Part shown: positions 17,284 to 25,974 of the stretch, in pieces
How positions within the stretch are numbered: the first letter of the stretch is position 1
How the letters are laid out: each line of letters opens with the position of its first letter
Assembly (NCBI GenBank): GCA_903878265.1
Contig: CAIRHD010000541.1
Location: 1 to 40,306 of the forward strand
From: an uncultured Bacteroidales bacterium
Lineage (GTDB): Bacteria > Bacteroidota > Bacteroidia > Bacteroidales > UBA4417
DNA length: 40,306 nt
Direction: 5' to 3'
Program-made: the position numbers and the translations under genes
Notes under the pieces: generated by a model
What the model was told of the DNA's origin: nothing
Databases searched by the model: none
The model's input: the letters and a program-made list of their open reading frames with translations, nothing else

Positions 17284-18534
17284 CTATTTTCCATACGTAA
17301 GCAATCTCTGCTCGCCTTCAAGTGCCCTAAGATGAGTAAGATCCTGTGAAAACTCTATGGTTCCCATGTAGTTTTTATCTTTGTCGCGCAGAGGTAAATA
17401 AGTGATGTAAATGAACTTTCCTTGCATTTGTATCCAAAATGGGGCAGCATTTTCTTTGCCACTTTTAAAATCGTTAAGTATTTGATCTACAATGTGCATA
17501 CTGTGTGGAGGATGGCACATGCGCACATCGCGGCCAAGAATTGCCCTATTGCGGTCGAAAATTCGGTGTTGGCCTTGAGTGAAGAATTTTACTTTGTCGT
17601 TTTTATCCACGAAGGTGATATCTACAGGTAACACATTAAGTAACAGTGTCAATTCATTAATAGTAAAACTGCCACTTGGCAAACGTACCATTCCACCCGA
17701 AAACTGGTTTTGCAGGTCATTAATCGTTGTTTCTACATTTTCGGGAAACCAATCTACAGTTGGGTCGAAAAGACAATATCCAATTTCGTTTGTTTGCTGC
17801 AAAATATCATACCATTCCTGATCGTTCAGTTCATCCATGGTCATCGGAAAAAGAATTTCTTCCTCCTTCATAATCATGTCGGTTATAGCTTTGGAAGCTG
17901 GCATTAGATCTAAATGGATGTTTTCATTTAATTCGTTAGCCTTTGTTCCTTTACTATTCATAAGAGTTTGAATAGCATTTTTCAGAAAAGCACGGGTTTC
18001 ATCATGCTTGCCCCACATTACGGTTGGTGGCCCTGTAATACCTTTTGCTTCGAGGAAAGGGAAAAGCAGGTTTTCCTTGCGTTTGTAGTGCTTATCCACA
18101 TCGGTAAGAGCATTAAAAATTGCAAGCATCCTAATAACAATTTCATCCTCAGAATTGTTACTATTTAGTTCAGCCTTTTTCTTTAGGTCGATATAAATAC
18201 TGTTGAGTTGCAAAACTAATTTTTCGAGTTCACGGTTTTCTTTCTTAAAAGTATCGATTGGGTGGCCTGCAGGAATTGCTTTTGCATCGGAATGGTCGAT
18301 ATTCCCTTCAAGAACCATTGCATGTAGGTCGCAAAGTTTCAGAACTTCCTCTACTGGAAGACCTTCTTTGATAAGTTCCTGCTCAACCTCCACCACTTCG
18401 TCATAAGGGATGCCTTTGAGCAGTTCGGTCAGTTGTTTTTTAATTGCATCAGGAGCATCTCCATTATGCAATTGCAATATCATGTGCTTGAGCAGTTCTT
18501 TTCTGCTTTTGGAATTGTTTATTAATTCACTCAT
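17284..18534 (-). CDS. DUF438 - hemerythrin - PAS domain protein
   Basis: A 416-residue cytosolic protein without membrane segments. In order: DUF438 (about residues 10-80, KELLKHMILQLHNG ... DLHAMVLEG), a hemerythrin-like four-helix domain (about 90-235) with di-iron ligand candidates in GHPIDTF, DKHYKRKENLLFPFLE, GKHDETRAF and KEEEILFP, and a C-terminal PAS domain (about 285-405) with the MCHPPHS motif and the core phrase DITFVDKNDKVKFFTQG. Proteins of this layout are thought to sense oxygen, NO or redox state through the di-iron centre; the output is unknown because there is no kinase or DNA-binding domain. It has a clear promoter, and the small DUF2249-like gene follows in the same direction. 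Confidence 0.88.
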   Translation of the reverse strand: MSELINNSKSRKELLKHMILQLHNGDAPDAIKKQLTELLKGIPYDEVVEVEQELIKEGLPVEEVLKLCDLHAMVLEGNIDHSDAKAIPAGHPIDTFKKENRELEKLVLQLNSIYIDLKKKAELNSNNSEDEIVIRMLAIFNALTDVDKHYKRKENLLFPFLEAKGITGPPTVMWGKHDETRAFLKNAIQTLMNSKGTKANELNENIHLDLMPASKAITDMIMKEEEILFPMTMDELNDQEWYDILQQTNEIGYCLFDPTVDWFPENVETTINDLQNQFSGGMVRLPSGSFTINELTLLLNVLPVDITFVDKNDKVKFFTQGQHRIFDRNRAILGRDVRMCHPPHSMHIVDQILNDFKSGKENAAPFWIQMQGKFIYITYLPLRDKDKNYMGTIEFSQDLTHLRALEGEQRLLTYGK

Positions 18535-18612
18535 ATACAGTTATTTATTTCAAATTATTATTGCTTTTGTAAACTCCAGGTTCCGCTATTATTATTTTAG
18601 ACTAATTCTGTA

Positions 18613-18642
18613 CAAAGGTATAGAATAATTTAAGTACACAAA
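18613..18642 (-). promoter_or_regulatory. Promoter for the DUF438-DUF2249 operon
   Basis: On the minus strand, TTTG (18642-18639), 18 bp spacer, TACCTTTG (18620-18613). This is an exact match to the Bacteroidota promoter, about 79 bp upstream of the DUF438 gene start. The rest of the 316-bp gap (18535-18850) has no gene; it contains the palindrome GCTTTTG-G-CAAAAGC at 18777-18791. Confidence 0.75.
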
Positions 18643-18850
18643 TACTTATATCAAAAATATTAGATTGAATCCGTTCTGAAAGTACTAATAAACCGAAACC
18701 TTCGATAAAAAGGGCAAATTAGCTGCTACCACTGGTTAAGCGAACTGAAAACGCAAACAAGGCCATGATGGACTTTGCTTTTGGCAAAAGCCATATATAA
18801 GCGAAAATTTTGCGACCTTTGCAGGGTTATTTACAAAACCTTGTACGATT

Positions 18851-20938
18851 GTGGGATTTTCGCTTATTACTTCATATCCAATTTGGTTCGTGCCATTATG
18901 TATCCTGGCGGGAACACTTTATTCGGCCTTGTTTTATTACCGTAAACAAGAAAATGATTTCAGCCTTTTAACAACAAAAATACTTGCAATCCTTCGGGGT
19001 GTTTCTGTTAGCCTTATCGCCTTTCTTTTACTTGCACCTTTGGTTAAAAGCACTTTTAGATATACCGAAAAACCTATCGTATTGCTTGCTTTAGACAATT
19101 CTGCTTCAATAACTATTGGTAAGAATTCTTCATTTTATAGAAACGAATTTGCCGAAAATTACCGCAACCTCGCCCAAAAAATGTCGAAAAAGTATGATGT
19201 AAAGACTTACACCTTTGGAGATAAGGTTTCTAAAGGACTGAATGCCACTTTTACCGAAAAGCAGACCGACATGGCGGAACTTTTCGCAGAAATAAAAGAC
19301 CGTTATTCGAACCGCAACCTTGCCGCGCTCGTTGTTGCAAGCGATGGCGTTTACAACCAAGGTGCCGATCCATTATATATTACTGACGATGCGCCATATT
19401 GTATTTATACAGTCGCATTAGGCGATACAACACAACAGAAAGACCGGATTATTTCGAGGGTAAATTACAACCGGATTGCATTTCTGGGAAACGATTTCCC
19501 TGTAGAAATAAACGTTGCTGCCCATAGATGTACTGGCACACAGGGGAAAATCAGTATCTCATCAGGCGACCAGCAATTTTATAACGAGAATTTTCAGATT
19601 GATAACCAACGATATACCCACACTTTTACAACAAAACTCAATGCATCCAAGCCGGGTATGCAACGATACAGGATTGCAGTGTCAAACGTTGAAGGCGAAA
19701 TAAGCACTGCCAATAATTATCAGGAAATATTTGTTGAAGTACTTGATGGGAGGCAAAAGATACTTTTACTTCAATCGGCTCCGCATCCTGATATTACTGC
19801 CGTAAAACAAGCCATCGAAAAAAACAAGAATTACACGGTCGATAATTTCATGCTCAGTGATTTTAATGGCTCAATTGGTTCATACAGTCTTGTAATTCTG
19901 CATCAAATACCTTCGGTAAACGATGTCGGGTTTCAGGTTACCAGCCAATTAAAAAACTCATCGGTTCCCATTTTATATATTTTAGGCACCCAATCGAATA
20001 TACCGGCCTATAACAACCTGATGACAGGATTGATGATACCACAAACGACAAGTAATTTTAACGAAGCAACTGGGATTTTCAACCCCGATTTCAGTCTGTT
20101 TTCGCTGGGAAACGAATTGCAGCAAATAATTCCAGAGTTTCCACCCTTGCATGTTCCTTTTAGCCAATACAAACCAGGACCCGCGACACAGATTTTATTA
20201 TACCAGAAAATCGGAAATGTAAGCACAAAGATTCCTCTGATTTTATTTAATCAAGGTGTTGACCGGAAGTCTGCAACAATAGTGGGCGAAGGAATATGGC
20301 GTTGGAGGATGGCTAATTTTGCCAAAGTTGGGAACCAGCAGGCTTTTGATGACTTGTTTTCAAAGATAATTCAATATCTGGCGGTTAAGGAAGACAAGAG
20401 CCAATTTAGGGTGATGATGAAAAACAATATACCCGAAAACGAGGCGGTTGAAATTGATGCCGAACTATACAACGATAGTTATCAGCTTGTTAATGAACCA
20501 GAAGTAAACATTGTAATTACCGATGCGAATAAAAAGAATTTCCAATACTCCTTTTCCCGCAACTCCAATTCGTATTATCTCAATGCAGGAAGTTTGCCAC
20601 CCGGTGAGTATTCTTACAAAGCTTCTGCTTCTTTTGGTGGTAAAACAATCCAAAAAACTGGCATGTTCACTGTTTTAGCCTTGAATATTGAATCATTAAA
20701 CACCCTTGCCAACCACTTGCTCCTCAACAATATGGCCAATCGGCACAAGGGCGAAATGGTGTATCCGGCACAATTGAATAAAATCGAACAACTTCTGTCG
20801 GCACGAGACGACATGAAAACTATTGCCTATACCCAAAAACGCTACACCGATTTGGTAAGCCTTCTCCCCTACCTGCTATTGTTGCTCGGACTGCTTTCTG
20901 CCGAATGGTTTATCCGAAAGAGAAATGGAAGCTATTGA
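18851..20938 (+). CDS. VWA-domain membrane protein
   Basis: A 695-residue protein. It starts at a GTG, chosen because it is followed directly by the first membrane helix (about residues 7-28); a second helix lies at about 38-62 and a third at about 672-688. Between helices 2 and 3 is a large periplasmic part. It begins with a von Willebrand factor A-like domain with an intact MIDAS start DNSAS (Asp82, Ser84, Ser86). At about residues 300-400 follows a Rossmann-like region (QKILLLQSAPHPDI), then beta-rich Ig-like repeats. The layout matches BatA-like VWA proteins of Bacteroidota, of unknown function, perhaps in envelope stress. No MoxR ATPase or Bat operon is adjacent, which is unusual for that group. 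Confidence 0.75.
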   Translation: MGFSLITSYPIWFVPLCILAGTLYSALFYYRKQENDFSLLTTKILAILRGVSVSLIAFLLLAPLVKSTFRYTEKPIVLLALDNSASITIGKNSSFYRNEFAENYRNLAQKMSKKYDVKTYTFGDKVSKGLNATFTEKQTDMAELFAEIKDRYSNRNLAALVVASDGVYNQGADPLYITDDAPYCIYTVALGDTTQQKDRIISRVNYNRIAFLGNDFPVEINVAAHRCTGTQGKISISSGDQQFYNENFQIDNQRYTHTFTTKLNASKPGMQRYRIAVSNVEGEISTANNYQEIFVEVLDGRQKILLLQSAPHPDITAVKQAIEKNKNYTVDNFMLSDFNGSIGSYSLVILHQIPSVNDVGFQVTSQLKNSSVPILYILGTQSNIPAYNNLMTGLMIPQTTSNFNEATGIFNPDFSLFSLGNELQQIIPEFPPLHVPFSQYKPGPATQILLYQKIGNVSTKIPLILFNQGVDRKSATIVGEGIWRWRMANFAKVGNQQAFDDLFSKIIQYLAVKEDKSQFRVMMKNNIPENEAVEIDAELYNDSYQLVNEPEVNIVITDANKKNFQYSFSRNSNSYYLNAGSLPPGEYSYKASASFGGKTIQKTGMFTVLALNIESLNTLANHLLLNNMANRHKGEMVYPAQLNKIEQLLSARDDMKTIAYTQKRYTDLVSLLPYLLLLLGLLSAEWFIRKRNGSY

Positions 20939-21085
20939 AGGGAGTGAATAATGAATAGGGAATAATGAATATGGAATAATGAAAAGTGAATTATGATTTA
21001 CGTATTACGATTTACGATTAAACCCCATTAACAAATAACCAATTACAAATAAACTCCAATAACCAGTAACAAATAACCAGTAACA
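20939..21085. repeat. Low-complexity degenerate tandem repeats
   Basis: Directly after the VWA gene stop, copies of gaataatgaatagg / gaataatgaatatgg occur, then tttacgattacg-like units, then aacaaataaccagt units (aataaccagtaacaaataaccagtaac). No gene is visible in the 257-bp gap. Similar arrays follow other genes here. Confidence 0.65.
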
Positions 21086-21195
21086 AATTACAGTAACGAT
21101 TTTACATAAAAATCAAATTCAAGGAAAGCCAGTTTTTCAATAGTTCCCACAAATCATAAAAATATGCAGATAACTCACCATTCTTTTTAGCCTAA

Positions 21196-22440
21196 ATGAC
21201 TCCACAAGCCCTTTTTACCATTATCCTGCTAATTGCGATTGCTAGTTTTGCTTTCGAACAATGGATTGAATACCTTAATACCACCACCCGAAGCAACATC
21301 CTACCTGAGTGCTTGACTGGCTTTTACGACCAGCAAACTTATAGTAAACAACAAAATTACGAACGCGACAATTACAGGTTTGAACTGGTTTCGGAATCGC
21401 TTTCTTTTTTTGCCATTCTGGCATTGCTTTTGCTTTCAGGGTTCGCGTGGGTCGATGCCTTGTTACGGGGTTACACCGATTCGGCAATAGTTCAGGCATT
21501 GCTGTTTTTTGGGATATTGGGTTTCGTTTCGGATTTATTGAGTATACCCTTCGACATATATCACACTTTTGTGATTGAGGCTCGGTTCGGTTTTAATAAA
21601 ACAACCCCAAAGACTTTTCTTTTCGACAAACTAAAAGGCTGGCTCCTGGCTGCTATTGTTGGTGGTGGAATACTTTCTCTTATCGTCTTTATTTATGAGC
21701 AATCGGGTGCTTGGTTTTGGATTTTGGCCTGGGTTTGTATTTCCGTATTCACACTTTTTTTAAGTTACTTTTACACCACACTCTTGGTGCCTTTGTTCAA
21801 TAAACTTACCCCACTTCCCAAAGGCGAACTTCGCGATGCCATTGAAAAAGTTGCTGAGAAAGCCGATTTCAACCTCAGGGACATCAGCATAATGGACGGT
21901 TCCAAGCGCAACACACATGGAAATGCCTATTTCAGTGGCTTTGGCCGAAAAAAGAGCATTGTACTTTTCGATACATTAATCAACGACCATAGTGTTGATG
22001 AACTTGCTGCTGTGCTTGCCCACGAAATTGGCCACTATAAAAAGAAACACGTCCTAAAAGGATTGCTGTCAGGGATTTTGCAGACAGGGATTTTACTTTT
22101 TGTTTTATCGCTTTTGCTGAAAAGCCCTTTATTGGCTTTTGCATTAGGCGCCCAAGTTCCTTCTTTCCATATTGCTGTGGTTGCTTTTGGAATACTATAC
22201 AGCCCTTTTTCGACTGTTTTGGGAATTGCGCTGAACGGCTTGTCGCGAAAGCATGAATACGAAGCCGACCGTTTCGCGCTAAGTATTTCGAAACCTGGGG
22301 CTTTGCAGGAAGCTTTAATACGGCTTTCGGTGAAAAACCTGAGCAACCTTACCCCACATCCCTGGTACGTTTTTGTCCATTATTCGCATCCTGCACTTTT
22401 GCAGCGGCTTGCGGCACTTAAATCGGCGGAACAGTACTAA
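21196..22440 (+). CDS. M48 family metalloprotease (Ste24/CAAX protease-like)
   Basis: A 414-residue integral membrane zinc protease. The zinc motif HEIGH lies at residues 276-280 and the third ligand Glu354 in EYEAD at 354-358. Hydrophobic segments at about 5-22, 65-90, 100-125, 150-170, 175-200, 290-315 and 325-350 match the multi-helix Ste24 fold. The N-terminal peptidase_M48_N region with RFGFNKTT is typical of CAAX-prenyl-protease-like bacterial enzymes. These are thought to act in membrane protein quality control; bacteria do not prenylate CAAX proteins, so that name describes only the family. It stands alone, without a clear promoter or terminator. Confidence 0.93.
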   Translation: MTPQALFTIILLIAIASFAFEQWIEYLNTTTRSNILPECLTGFYDQQTYSKQQNYERDNYRFELVSESLSFFAILALLLLSGFAWVDALLRGYTDSAIVQALLFFGILGFVSDLLSIPFDIYHTFVIEARFGFNKTTPKTFLFDKLKGWLLAAIVGGGILSLIVFIYEQSGAWFWILAWVCISVFTLFLSYFYTTLLVPLFNKLTPLPKGELRDAIEKVAEKADFNLRDISIMDGSKRNTHGNAYFSGFGRKKSIVLFDTLINDHSVDELAAVLAHEIGHYKKKHVLKGLLSGILQTGILLFVLSLLLKSPLLAFALGAQVPSFHIAVVAFGILYSPFSTVLGIALNGLSRKHEYEADRFALSISKPGALQEALIRLSVKNLSNLTPHPWYVFVHYSHPALLQRLAALKSAEQY

Positions 22441-22444
22441 TATT

Positions 22445-22498
22445 GCCGCAAAATTATTAGGGGCACGATTTAAAACAAAAATGGAGTATTTTTGCGGC
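22445..22498. other. Inverted repeat overlapping a -7 box
   Basis: Perfect 9-bp arms, GCCGCAAAA (22445-22453) and TTTTGCGGC (22490-22498), are separated by 36 bp, directly after the M48 gene stop. The right arm overlaps the box TATTTTTG. It could be a long-loop terminator for the M48 gene or an operator site. Confidence 0.45.
22487..22494 (+). promoter_or_regulatory. Candidate -7 box upstream of the PBP gene
   Basis: TATTTTTG followed by C matches TAnnTTTG but lies about 240 bp before the PBP start, implying a long leader. A second exact match, TAAATTTG at 22660-22667, lies 65 bp before the start and may be the real promoter. Neither has a clear -33 element. The rest of the 292-bp gap holds nothing else I can name. 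Confidence 0.4.
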
Positions 22499-22732
22499 CT
22501 TGTTTTCTGAATCCTTAAAATTCATATTTGGTTTAAGAATGACATAAATTATCAATTAGGTATAGATTAATGCTTTCATTGCCAAGCTGATTTGATAATT
22601 TTAAACACAAATTCGTCATAGATTCCTACACCAGCAATCTCAATAAATCGGTCAATATCTAAATTTGCCATTCAGGAGAAGAACAATCCAGAATTAAAAT
22701 ACCATTTAAACCCAACATAGCAAACCGGAATT

Positions 22733-25138
22733 ATGATTTCCAAAAATAAAAATCAAAAAGTGTGGAAATTGGCTGACAAGAACCGAAAAGTTATTGTTGG
22801 CCGGTTATTCGAGCTTGTTTTTAAGTGGTTTTATGTATCCAAATACTTTATTCAGAAATGGGTTCGCATACCTCGCGAAGCCCCACTTTGGATGAAAACG
22901 CTCTTGTTTTCAATGTATAGCCTGGCTTTTTTTTTATTGATAACATTGGCGATTGATATAAACTTTCTATGGCTTTTCGGGAGTTCGCCCAAAATAAGTG
23001 AGTTGAAAAACCCGGATATCAGCCTTACTTCCGAAATATTTTCGGCTGACGGAAAACAAATAAGCACACTTTATACCGAAAACCGCACACCTGCCGTTTA
23101 CGAAGATTTGCCCCAAAACCTGATCAACACACTGATAGCAACAGAGGATGTAAGGTTTTACCAGCACCATGGCGTTGATATAAAAGCCACTTTTGCCGCT
23201 TTGTGGTCGGTTATGCAAGGCGACAGGCGTGGTGGCAGCACCATTACGCAGCAACTTGTGAAAAACCTTTTTAAAACGCGCAAAGATTATTCGACCGGGC
23301 TTTTTGGCTTTATACCGGGTGTTTCCACATTGATAAGCAAGGCAAAAGAGTGGATAAATTCGGTGAAAATCGAAATGTATTATTCCAAGTCCGACATTAT
23401 TATGATGTATTTCAACACGGTTGATTTTGGCAGCCATGCCTATGGCATCAATTCTGCGGCTTCCACATTTTTCAGCAAAAAGCCATCCCAGCTCACTTAC
23501 AACGAATCGGCAGTATTGGTAGGTTTATTAAAAGCACCTTCGTCGTACAGTCCGGTGGCATATCCTGTGCGCTCCTTGTCGCGCCGTAACCAGGTTATCG
23601 GCCAGCTCGAGAAATATAGTTTTATCGGCCAAAGGGAAAAAGATTCACTGATTGCCTTGCCTTTGAAACTCAATTTTCAGCGTAAAAGTTTCTCCAAAGG
23701 CAATATGACTTACTTGCGCGATGCCATTGTTCGCGACCTGCAAGCCTGGAGCAAAGAAACGGGAAACGATGTGTGGACGGATGGGCTTAAGATTTATACC
23801 ACGATAGATTCGCGTATGCAGAAAGATGCCGAAGAAGCTGTGGCCGAACACATGAGGAGCCTACAGCGTATTTTTAATGAGGCCGGCAGCCAGGCAGTGG
23901 TTCCATGGAAAGATGAAAATGGAAAAGAACTTCCTGAATACTTTTTGAAAAAAGCTTCCGATTTGCCCGAGTATAAAAGCCTCGTAAAGCACTTTGGCGA
24001 AAACAGCGACAGCATTCGTTTCGCGTTAAGCGTTAAACACAAAATGAAAGTGTTTACTTTTAGCGGCGAACGCGATACTACCATGACAACATTAGATTCG
24101 TTGAAATATTACCAGAAGTTTTTCCAAACAGGATTCATGGCAATGGAACCCAATACCGGCTATATAAAAGCTTGGGTTGGAGGCATTAATTACAAGTATT
24201 TCAAGTACGACCATGTTAATCAATCGAAACGGCAGCCTGGATCGCTGTTTAAGGCTTTTGTTTATGCGGCAGCTTTTGATCAGGGTTTTGGGCCGTGCGA
24301 CCTTATCACCGATCAGCCTGTATCCATCAAATACAAGGAAAATGGCGAGGATAAAGAGTGGATACCGAAAAATGTTGACCGCAGCCACGCTGGCAGCATG
24401 ACTTTGAAACATGCATTTGCACGTTCGGTAAATTCGGTGGCGGTGCAATTGGCACAAAAAATTGGTTGGGAAAAGGTAATCGAATATGCGCATAAGCTTG
24501 GCATTAAATCGGATTTGGCCATGGTGCCATCCATTTGCCTTGGGTCGAGCGATGTATCCCTAGCCGAAATAGTAAACGCATATTGCACTTTCGTGAACGA
24601 AGGTTCGCTTGTAAAACCAATTCTTGTAACCCGAATTGAGGATAGGAATGGCAAGGTGATTTATGAGGCCGTTACACAGAAAAAACAAGTGCTCGATTCC
24701 GAAACCGCTTTCCTGATGAGCATTATGCTAAGGGCAGGGCTTACCGAACCTGGCGGCACCACCCAAGGATTGTTCGCGTACGATATTTTTAGGTATGGAA
24801 CCGAATTTGGTGGCAAAACCGGCACCTCTTCCGATTATACCGATGGTTGGTTTATTGGTGTAACCCCAGGGCTTGTGGCAGGTTGCTGGGTTGGGAACGA
24901 CGATAGGGCCATACATTTTAAATCGTCGCACATTGGCGAAGGGCTACGCACGGCACAACCAATATTTGGAAGATTTATGGCTAAAGTGTTGAAAGACGAT
25001 AGTTTGAAAGAATATCGGCAGAAATTCCCAAAGCCTACAATTAAGATAAGCAAAGAATATGGGTGCCATACAGTACTCCCGAAAGCCGATTCGCTGGTGA
25101 GCAGTGTTGATTCCACTGGAGTTGAAAATGGAGAATGA
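22733..25138 (+). CDS. mrcA: Class A penicillin-binding protein (PBP1A-like)
   Basis: An 801-residue bifunctional peptidoglycan synthase. There is a cytoplasmic N-terminus, one membrane helix at about residues 58-80, then a GT51 glycosyltransferase domain with catalytic Glu138 in TEDVRFYQHHG and the GGSTITQQLVKN motif. The transpeptidase domain has Ser504-x-x-Lys507 (QPGSLFK), Ser565-Val-Asn567, and Lys695-Thr-Gly697 (GGKTGTSS). All catalytic motifs are intact. It polymerises glycan strands and cross-links stem peptides in the periplasm. Length and layout fit PBP1A; the gene symbol reflects this class and not proven orthology. Confidence 0.93.
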   Translation: MISKNKNQKVWKLADKNRKVIVGRLFELVFKWFYVSKYFIQKWVRIPREAPLWMKTLLFSMYSLAFFLLITLAIDINFLWLFGSSPKISELKNPDISLTSEIFSADGKQISTLYTENRTPAVYEDLPQNLINTLIATEDVRFYQHHGVDIKATFAALWSVMQGDRRGGSTITQQLVKNLFKTRKDYSTGLFGFIPGVSTLISKAKEWINSVKIEMYYSKSDIIMMYFNTVDFGSHAYGINSAASTFFSKKPSQLTYNESAVLVGLLKAPSSYSPVAYPVRSLSRRNQVIGQLEKYSFIGQREKDSLIALPLKLNFQRKSFSKGNMTYLRDAIVRDLQAWSKETGNDVWTDGLKIYTTIDSRMQKDAEEAVAEHMRSLQRIFNEAGSQAVVPWKDENGKELPEYFLKKASDLPEYKSLVKHFGENSDSIRFALSVKHKMKVFTFSGERDTTMTTLDSLKYYQKFFQTGFMAMEPNTGYIKAWVGGINYKYFKYDHVNQSKRQPGSLFKAFVYAAAFDQGFGPCDLITDQPVSIKYKENGEDKEWIPKNVDRSHAGSMTLKHAFARSVNSVAVQLAQKIGWEKVIEYAHKLGIKSDLAMVPSICLGSSDVSLAEIVNAYCTFVNEGSLVKPILVTRIEDRNGKVIYEAVTQKKQVLDSETAFLMSIMLRAGLTEPGGTTQGLFAYDIFRYGTEFGGKTGTSSDYTDGWFIGVTPGLVAGCWVGNDDRAIHFKSSHIGEGLRTAQPIFGRFMAKVLKDDSLKEYRQKFPKPTIKISKEYGCHTVLPKADSLVSSVDSTGVENGE

Positions 25139-25215
25139 AAAGGATTTACGAATGACGAGTAACAATTTACGAATAACGATTAACGAATGACGAATAACCA
25201 ATAACAATCTTTCCT
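25131..25215. repeat. Low-complexity repeats after the PBP gene
   Basis: Degenerate copies of acgaatgacgagtaac / acgaataacgattaac units fill the gap between the PBP gene and slyD and begin within the last codons of the PBP gene, so the array may have altered its C-terminus. Confidence 0.55.
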
Positions 25216-25252
25216 TTTAAAATCAATTTCTTAAACAACTAAACCTTAACGA

Positions 25253-25762
25253 ATGCAAATCACAAAAAACACGGTAGTTTCTCTCAGTTATATACTGAAA
25301 CGCGACGACGCGCATGGTGAAATTATTGAAGAAACCAAAGCTGGCGACCCATTGGTGTTCCTTTACGGAAATGGACAAATGCTGCCAAAATTCGAGGAAT
25401 ACCTCAACACACTCAAAGCTGAAGACACTTTTGAGTTTACATTGCCATGCGACGATGCTTATGGCGAAATGGATCAGGATGCCATTATCGACCTCGACAA
25501 AAGTATTTTTGAAGTGGATGGCAAAACCGATGCCGAAATGCTTGCCATTGGCAATGTAATCCCGATGCGCGACGACCAGGGAAATATGCTGCAAGGTATA
25601 GTGGTAAGCGTGAGCAAGGATATGGTACGCATGGATTTTAACCATCCTATGGCCGGCAATGTGCTTCATTTTACCGGAAAAGTAATTGAAGTGCGCGAAG
25701 CTTCCGCCGAAGAACTCAGTCATGGCCATGCCCACGGAGCCGGTGGTCATCACCACCATTAG
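25253..25762 (+). CDS. slyD: SlyD-type FKBP peptidyl-prolyl isomerase
   Basis: A 169-residue protein with the SlyD layout: a split FKBP domain (about residues 1-70 and 125-150) around an insert-in-flap chaperone domain (about 75-125, with CDDAYGEMDQDAIIDLDKS), and a His-rich tail HGHAHGAGGHHHH. Key phrases include DPLVFLYGNGQMLPKFE and GNVLHFTGKVIEVR. SlyD proteins fold client proteins in the cytosol and bind nickel or other metals through the tail, helping hydrogenase or urease maturation where those exist. No hydrogenase or urease gene is in the window. A terminator follows. Confidence 0.92.
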   Translation: MQITKNTVVSLSYILKRDDAHGEIIEETKAGDPLVFLYGNGQMLPKFEEYLNTLKAEDTFEFTLPCDDAYGEMDQDAIIDLDKSIFEVDGKTDAEMLAIGNVIPMRDDQGNMLQGIVVSVSKDMVRMDFNHPMAGNVLHFTGKVIEVREASAEELSHGHAHGAGGHHHH

Positions 25763-25786
25763 GAGATAGGTTTATTCGAAATTTCC

Positions 25787-25841
25787 AAAAATCCGGTTTG
25801 TATAAAGGCGAGCAATTGCCTAAAGTATGGGCCGGATTTTT
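25787..25841 (+). terminator. Probable terminator after slyD
   Basis: Outer arms AAAATCCGG (25787-25795) and CCGGATTTTT (25832-25841) pair over 9 bp, and a smaller stem AGGC/GCCT lies in the loop. The right arm ends in a T run. It begins 25 bp after the slyD stop. Confidence 0.6.
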
Positions 25842-25861
25842 CTATTCTGGTTACAGCAGAA

Positions 25862-25936
25862 CAGTTAGGTAGGCTTTAACCGTTCGTGGTACTATCCGTT
25901 ACCGTATTCCGCCCAATGCAGCAAGCCTACCGACTG
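25862..25936. other. Long imperfect hairpin of unknown role
   Basis: CAGTTAGGTAGGCTT at 25862-25876 pairs with AAGCCTACCGACTG at 25923-25936 (13-14 bp with one bulge), enclosing 46 nt. There is no T run, so it is not a simple terminator. It may be a small RNA, a mobile-element remnant or a leader structure. Confidence 0.4.
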
Positions 25937-25974
25937 TATTTCAACCTTTTACGTAAACGTGCTGCGGCAGTATA

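Noticed and set aside
18777-18791. Palindrome GCTTTTG-G-CAAAAGC as an operator or terminator for the VWA gene
   Set aside because: It is short, has no T run and no matching second site; too weak to call.
25223-25759. 178-codon open frame on the minus strand opposite slyD
   Set aside because: The plus-strand SlyD match is complete and conserved; the opposite frame shows no domain and arises from codon bias.
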